Assembly (NCBI GenBank): GCA_963853835.1
Contig: OY970825.1
Location: 28,396,835 to 28,460,834 of the forward strand
Direction: 5' to 3'
DNA length: 64,000 bases
Source of the DNA: Calendula officinalis
Lineage: Eukaryota > Streptophyta > Magnoliopsida > Asterales > Asteraceae
Part shown: positions 57,642 through 64,000 of the stretch, piece by piece
Numbering within the stretch: the first letter of the stretch is position 1
Layout of the letters: the number at the start of each line of letters is the position of its first letter
Position numbers and translations under genes: made by a program
The notes under the pieces: generated by a model
What the model was told of the DNA's origin: nothing
The model's database searches: none
What the model saw: only the letters and a program-made list of their open reading frames with translations

Positions 57642-57655
57642 AGGATAAAATTCGT

Positions 57656-57768
57656 CTGAAACAAAACGAAAATAATGAATCAAAACACAAAATTTGGGGA
57701 AATCGAAATTATAAATTAGGGGGTGGAGAGAATAGGAACAAACCCTAGATAAGAGGAGACCCACTTAC
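57656..57768 (-). other. probable 5' UTR intron of the TCP gene
   Basis: A GTAAGT donor at 57768 and a TTTTGTTTCAG acceptor ending at 57656 enclose a 113-base AT-rich intron. Inferred from splice consensus only. Confidence 0.6.
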
Positions 57769-57781
57769 AAGAGGGACCCTC

Positions 57782-59869
57782 AAAATGCTGTGAAAATGTA
57801 TCATATTGACGTAAATCGACGGCTTTGATTTTATCCCGATTGTTCTTGTCCTGGTGTGGTGACACGTGGCGGGATTGATATGTGAAATGCGGGATCTGTT
57901 TTGAGGATTATTCTCGCAGTTAAATAAGATAAAAAAAAATAAAAAGGGAAAAACTGTGTTATGGATTTGAATATTTAATTTCGATTTGAATATTTACATG
58001 AAAATATATAACAAAAATAATGTTGGATCTTTGACACATATAGAACCTTTTTTATTTAATTTAATTTTTATTTTTTTTAATTAAATCAGTTGTAAGAATG
58101 GTTTAACATCACCATCAACAATGTCGTCAAGTTTACAGCTCCTATAATCTCAAAGACTCAATACCTAACCACGTTTATTAGTTATTACTTGTATTTATTA
58201 ACAATTATGCTAACATATAGTATGGTAACCATACATGTTTTCACTTGTTGCAAACTTGTTAAAATTGGTAGGGTAAATTATGAATCGATTTTTGTAATTA
58301 AGTAATCGTAACATTCTTTAGATGTGATCAAGAGGATATGTGGGTCTACAAGTTGGTATTAGGTACGCACTGTTTAAGTATGATTGATCAAATATTATTA
58401 TTGCTTTTTATAACTTAAAATTTTCATAGTTAATAAATGTATATTCTAAATAAAATAATTGAGGAAGTGGCAAGTTTGTGAATATAAACTTTACACGATT
58501 TTAACTTATTTTGAGTCATTTGTTTTTAGAGGGATTTCTAACATATGCTTTAAAGTACATGCTAGGGTGTATTAAATAACATCAACATTAATTCTATTAT
58601 AATTAAAAAAATGTATTTAATACATATATTCAAAATATAATATATGAACTTCATTAATATTTAATAAAATTTTATTAAAAATATTTAAGTGAATGAATGC
58701 ACACTAACATATCTTAGAAAAAGTTTGAGACCTTTAAGATAAAACAGATTACAATTTGCTCCACGATTGGGTGTGCAATTTGAAGCTACAAAAGAATATT
58801 CTCTTTAGAAGCTTTTATGTCCAAGCAAAAATTACATTTAAAGGGTGTTTGGAATACTTTGGATAGATATGTAAAATTTTATTAATTTTATTGGCTTTTT
58901 GAAAATCAATAGGTCAACAAAGTGTCAAGTTAATTAAAAAATACTTTCAAAAATAGTTTTTCCTTAATTTTCAAGAAGTTATTTTCAGATAATCAAACAT
59001 GCTTACTTTTTAAAATAACTTATACTTTTTAGTTGTAAATTGACATATTACACTAGAAAACTAATACAATCACTTTATAAAAAATGAATTATCAACTTTT
59101 TATTACAAATAAGTTAATATTATAATGTCAAGTACTTTTTAAAAGTTCTTTCTTAAAATAAAAAAAGTTAACGTGAAAATGTTAGAGTTCAATAAACTTA
59201 TCGAAACATCCATCAAGTTACCTTACTTTAAGCAGTTGTCCAGTTAGCTGTAAAACTTCTAACTTGTGGTGTGGACGTTAAAAGTTGTGGTGTAGAAATT
59301 AACTCCCTACTTTAAAATCAGATTACCATTTGCTCCTTTTTCAAAATAATTATAAAATAATGGTCATATCATCCGAATGTGTGTTTTTTTTTAACACCAA
59401 AATCTTAATCTACTTTTAATTATTATCCGATGTATACAATAAGATTTGAACCCTCGACCTAAAGGATAAGGGCAAACACCATACCGTCAGACTAAATGTC
59501 ATTTAGTATCACCCGAACAATTTTAGATATCTAAATGATAACGAACCTAATATCAACAAATTGCAAAAATACGAACTTCCTTTTTAGTACTTAACCTAAC
59601 TTACTTTAGCCATGATATTGAAATCGAATTGAATATTAGCACGCAAAGAGTATGAGAGATGGCAAGCTGGACCGGACGAATAAAAGGTTGAAACGACTAA
59701 CTAGTTTCCTTATCCTATGGATTTCTTGAGTAGATCCGTAAAAGAATTGTAATATTAAATACTTCTTCTGTGTGTTTTTTTAAACTGATAACAAATTCCA
59801 ATTTCAACACATTATGTGCTGAATCAATCAAATCATCAAATATTATATGTGTGGTGTTTACATAGATAT
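57782..59869. other. intergenic sequence between TCP and ABCB28 genes
   Basis: About 2.1 kb of AT-rich sequence. The first part (57782-58000) should hold the TCP promoter; CACGTGGC (G-box-like) occurs near 57863. No ORF, RNA gene or clear transposon is seen. Confidence 0.5.
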
Positions 59870-59878
59870 TTAACATAA

Positions 59879-60086
59879 GGGTTTTTCTAACTCATGCCCC
59901 AAGGGCATGAGATTAAAATCATTCAATGAACTCCAAATTTTCTTGAATAATGAATAAATGCATTTATTGGTAATCAATGAATTCTAATTTTTGCATGAAT
60001 TAAATGTATTTCTAAACAAAAATGGTAAGTTTGAGTTCATTAAACATGTTTAACTCATGCCCTTAGGGCATGAGTTAGCCAAACCC
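59879..60086. mobile_element. small MITE with 9-bp duplication and terminal hairpins
   Basis: 208 bp, inverted ends GGGTTTTTCTAACTCATGCC and GGCATGAGTTAGCCAAACCC, flanked by the perfect 9-bp repeat ttaacataa (59870-59878, 60087-60095). Each end also contains a local hairpin CTCATGCCC..GGGCATGAG. The 9-bp duplication suggests Mutator-like mobilisation. It sits about 400 bp past the ABCB28 stop codon. Confidence 0.85.
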
Positions 60087-60485
60087 TTAACATAAAACGC
60101 TTTAGTTCATAACGTAAACCGAAATTAACGATAAAAACATTACAAAAAATAAGAGTTCATGGGTTAAACGGAAACGAAATCAATGTTTGAAAATTAAATC
60201 TTTATTAACCCTATGCCAATATATTATCATTTAACATGATATACCGGTTACAATAGCTATTTTAGAAGGTGAACCAAAATTAATAATATATTTGTACGCA
60301 AATAATAACAAAAAACGTTGTTTAGCTACAAAACAAAGATGAAAAACCATTTTTATAACTAAAGTAGAATCACTCAAAACAAGCAATTACTAAAATGAAT
60401 ATTACTAATAAGTAATAATTTTCAAAAGATATTATTATAAATTACTATTTTACGACATTTTCCTTTTGATAATATCCAAACTGTA

Positions 60486-63400
60486 TCACTCAAACGCAAG
60501 CCTTTGTGTGCCAACAAGCGAATCATACAAGCCCTTTTTGGCCAATAATTCCAAGTGGGTCCCGAGCTCCACAATTTTACCCTCGGAACATAAAGCAATT
60601 TGATCCGCATTTTGCACCGTGCTTAATCTGTGTGCAATCACTAACGTTGTTCTTCCCTTCATTAGATGGTTAAGTGCTTCTTGAACTAATCGTTCGCTCA
60701 CTGTATCTAAAGCACTAGTAGCCTGAAATTAAGTGAAACTGAGGGCACTTGTACAGTACAAACAGGTTAATGCATGGAGAAAAAGTTACCTCGTCGAGTA
60801 TCAAGATAGGAGCGTTTTTTAGTAGAGCCCTCGCTATAGCAACTCTCTGCAAGTTGGTGTAGTTTATAAGCGTTAACTTTTTTGTTTTCATCCTCATAGT
60901 TTCATTAAACTCGCGTTTCACCCTTGAACTATTTATGTCAACGCTTTTTATCTTAAACTTTGGTTAACTTGTTTAAAAAATGTCAAAATGCATTTTAATA
61001 CCATTAACTTTGCTGACCGTGTCCAATATACTACCTGAATTATTAAAATTACAACATGGTACGCCAAACTTGAAAAAAAATAGTCAATTTAGTAGGGGTG
61101 AGCATTTGGGCCAAAAACCAACCGAACCGAATCGAAACCGAAAGCATGTAATCGGTTTGGTTTTCGGTTTTGAAAATTCATCATTTTCGGTTTCGGTTCT
61201 ATCCGTTTTGGTTCGGTCCTCGGACAAGGATAATCATATGGGCTAAAAAAAATGAACGAAACCGAACCAAACCAAAGCTAAAAACATGTAATCAGGGTCG
61301 GTTTTTGGTTTTGAAAATTCATTATTTTCGTTTTCGTTTCGTTCGGTGTCTAAACCGCGCTAATCCCTACAATTTAGTACCCTGACTCACTAATTTGGTT
61401 TTGAACGCTCACGTGAATTGCTTCTAATTTCAATATATTGAGATTAACTTATAGTTCGTAAAAAGTTGTAAGTAAAGTAAATCATGTAATAAAGCGCGCT
61501 CAAGATCAAGATCAAAATAATGAGCTGTGGTACTAAATTTAACAATTTTTGCAAATTCAGGATGGATATCATGCTGCACTTTTAATAGTTCAGGATAATA
61601 AAATGCATTTTGGCCTTTAAAAAACCACAATGATCTGATATAACATGTATTATACTTAGGAAAAACCATTTTAACCCCTGAAGTTTTTGTTCGCGATAGT
61701 TTAGCCCCTTACCTGTCTTTGGCCGCCACTTAGTAAACCTCCTCTTTCACCAACAAGTGTATCGTAACCCTTTTATTAAATAAAAACATTATAAATAATC
61801 ATTAGAAAAACGATAATTAGTATATGTATTTAGTGTTATATCTATTTAACAAACCTCGGGTAGTGAAATTATAAAATCATGAGCATTAGCTGCTTTTGCT
61901 GCTGCTATAACATCATCCCGTGATACATTTTCATCCGGGAGCCCGTATGCAATGTTTTCTCCCACAGAGACCGAGAAAAGAACAGGCTCCTGTTCAAATT
62001 TAGAAGATATATGATTAGAAAGATGATTAAACAAATAATTAGAAATTAAAGGAAATTACAGTTTTAGCCCCTCCCAAAATTAGTCTTTCTGATATAAGCT
62101 TCTAACAGACTATCTATTAAAACTTCAAAAATTGACCATTTTAAACTTTTAGTCCCCATAGTTTGTAATTAGTTTCATTAATGGTCCCCTATAGAAGAAA
62201 CATAGTATCCTTTATTTTAATTTTAATTAGTTGATTTCTTTTACGGACTCTATAGTACTTAATATTTCGACCCGAGTAACGTACTTGATTGACTATGGAG
62301 ACTACACGGGCCCATTCACTCTTATCAAATGTTCTCAAATCCTCTCCTGCAACTGTTATTCTACCTTGAGTCGGCTGGAAAAAAATGATATTATTAAAAA
62401 ATAAATGAACAAAATTGGTGATTAATCTACAAAATTGATTGATTTATACCTCATAAAACCGTGCTAAAAGCTGCACAATTGTACTTTTTCCAGCTCCACT
62501 TGAGCCCACTAGAGCAGTTACGGTCCCACATTTTAGTGTTAAATCAAGACCATCAAGGACCTTTACATCGGGCCTCAAGGGATATGAGAAGTGTACATCT
62601 GAAGAATAACAAAAGAACGGGTTACTATAAATAAACCACGAGAGTAAAACGGGTCCCGCAACACTTTCTTTTCCAAATGACCACAGGACACTTTTAATTA
62701 CCAAAACAGACCCTTCAAAAAGTATCACCAAAACAGGCCTTAAAGAAGTTACAATTATCAAAACAGACCTTAAAAAGTTAAAATTACAAAAATGGACCTT
62801 AAAAAAAGGTTAAAGTTACCAAAACGGTCTTTAGAGAAATTACAATTACCGAAACGGATCTTTAAAATGTTAAAATTACCAAAATGGGCCTTAAAAATGA
62901 TAAAATTACCAAAATGGGCCTTTAAAAAGTTACAGTTACCAAATCGGTAAAAGAAGTAATAATTACACCGCAAAAAATATATATTGTTGTTTTATGAAAT
63001 TTTCCTTAATTTCAAAGTTCAAAAGTCCAAGATGTTAAAGAAGTTACAATTACCAAAATGGACCTTAAAAAAAGGTTAAAATTACCAAAACAGACCTTAA
63101 AAAAGGTTAAAATTACCAAAACGGACCTTAAAAAAGGTTACAATTACCAAAACGGACCTTAATAAATACAATTACTAAAGCAGAACTTAAAAAGGTTAAA
63201 ACTACCAAAACAGACATTTCAAAAGTAAAATTTACGAAAACGGACCTTAAAAAGCTACAACTACTTGCCAAAACGGACCTTTAAAAAGTCATAATTACCA
63301 AAACGAACCTTTAAAAAAAGTACAATTACCAAAACAGACCTTAAAAATGTTAAAATTACCGAAAAGGATCTTCAAAATGTTAAAATTACTAAGTGGACCT

Positions 63401-63918
63401 TAAAAATGATAAAATTACCAAAACAGGCTTTAAAGAAGTTACAATTACCAAAACAGGCCTTAAAAATGTTCAAATTACCGAAACGGATCTTCAAAATGTT
63501 AAAATTACTAAGCGGACCTTAAAAATGATAAAATTACGAAAACGGTAAAAGAAGTAATAATTACATTGCAAAAAATATATTGTTGTTTTATGAAATTTTC
63601 CCTAAATTCAAAGTTTAAAAGTCTGAAATGAAAGTATTAAAAATAGATACCTTGAAGACAAATATCACCCGAATTTGCAAGACTATGAACACTGCTAGCT
63701 GTTGTTAAAGATGACATATACCTCATGTTCTGAGACCGCCTTTTATCATTCGGGTCATTAATAATAAACATTTTTAAATTATTTTCTTGCTTAATATCTT
63801 TTTCTAAACCATAAGCTAGGGCTTGATCGATTTCTGAGTCAGATAATATTGAGTTAATTCTCTCTGTAGCAGCAAAAGCACCCCTTAAATCCCCTATTGT
63901 GTTAACCAGTCCTTGTAC
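60486..63918 (-). CDS. ABCB28: ABC transporter B family half-transporter (ABCB28-like), 3' part
   Basis: Seven exons encode the C-terminal nucleotide-binding domain: 63918-63651, 62598-62450, 62374-62285, 61989-61855, 61769-61713, 60846-60790 and 60722-60486. All junctions keep the frame and use GT-AG. Motifs in order: Walker A (GSSGAGKST), Q loop (VNQEPVLFS), signature (LSGGQRQ), Walker B (ILILDE), D loop (SALD) and H loop (IAHRLST), ending GTQRLAFE. The first visible exon (VQGLVNTIGDLRGAFAATER) is the linker after the membrane domain. The transmembrane half and any chloroplast transit peptide lie beyond the right edge. Sequence and exon layout match what I recall of Arabidopsis ABCB28, a chloroplast-predicted TAP-like half-transporter with no firm substrate. 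All ATPase motifs are intact. Confidence 0.93.
61093..61369. mobile_element. hAT-type MITE in an ABCB28 intron
   Basis: 277 bp, ends TAGGGGTGAGC and GCTAATCCCTA, with a perfect 8-bp duplication caatttag (61085-61092, 61370-61377). The interior has CCGAACCGAA and CGGTTTTGG subterminal repeats. It is related in its ends to the hAT element at 52141-52815. Confidence 0.88.
62690..63545. repeat. intronic minisatellite with a larger internal duplication
   Basis: Units of about 26-30 bases around ACCAAAACGGACCTTAAAAA recur about 25 times between the exons ending at 62598 and 63651. A 90-base segment (GGTAAAAGAAGTAATAATTA...) follows both the first block (62944-63040) and the second (63540-63630), so a unit of about 595 bp has been duplicated. 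The minus-strand ORFs in it are repeat artefacts. Confidence 0.88.
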
Positions 63919-64000
63919 CTAATAATATATATGTAATAATATTATAATATTATATCATGAGATGAAAGATAAAATTTAAAATAAAAATAAAATAAAATAA

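Noticed and set aside
57642..57764. N-terminal extension of the TCP protein (about 41 residues)
   Set aside because: It lies across a predicted 5' UTR intron with good GT and AG sites; the conserved protein starts at 57641.
62770..62973. 67-residue ORF with a repeating FGNFN pattern
   Set aside because: It is the translation of the intronic minisatellite.

Overview
The window is nuclear DNA of a flowering plant. Its genes have plant introns, and it holds a MIKC-type MADS-box gene, a class I TCP gene and a plant half-size ABC transporter, set among LTR retrotransposons, Helitrons and MITEs. Asteraceae is my best guess, from the type of Copia and chromovirus elements and from an accessory retroelement ORF that I recall from that family. 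I could not check this by search.

Layout. Positions 1-4317 are Gypsy remains on the minus strand: LTR sequence with a dense TGGGCY array, then an integrase-chromodomain ORF cut off at 4317. Positions 4318-27578 are a nested block. A Sirevirus-like 3' UTR fragment (plus) meets a minus-strand LTR (element D). That LTR is split by element B, a 20,950-bp Sirevirus-like Copia element (6520-27469, TSD tacct). Element B is itself split by element C, another Copia element (6924-14832, TSD aaaac, identical 651-bp LTRs). Element B has gag, protease, integrase and a long accessory ORF region, but no reverse transcriptase or RNase H.

Positions 27579-33438 hold a Mutator-type MITE and a complete six-coding-exon SOC1/AGL42-like MADS-box gene (minus). 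Positions 33439-47625 are a non-autonomous Helitron split by element A (34539-45939, TSD atttg, LTRs differing at one of 334 sites). Element A has an open pol frame but lacks the capsid part and zinc knuckle of Gag. A second Helitron of the same family lies at 47979-50378. Positions 50900-56300 are a cluster of MITEs (Mutator-type, hAT, Stowaway-like) and a tandem duplication. The TCP gene is at 56637-57641 (minus). The 3' half of an ABCB28-like gene is at 60486-63918 (minus) and runs off the right edge; its introns carry an hAT MITE and a minisatellite.

The three host genes share a strand but nothing suggests they work together. The most unusual material is in the two Sirevirus-like elements: their defects are complementary (A lacks Gag CA/NC, B lacks RT-RH), their 5' leaders carry tandem arrays, and B has a large accessory ORF in the envelope-like position. 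The two Helitrons also share tRNA-like segments near their 5' ends.
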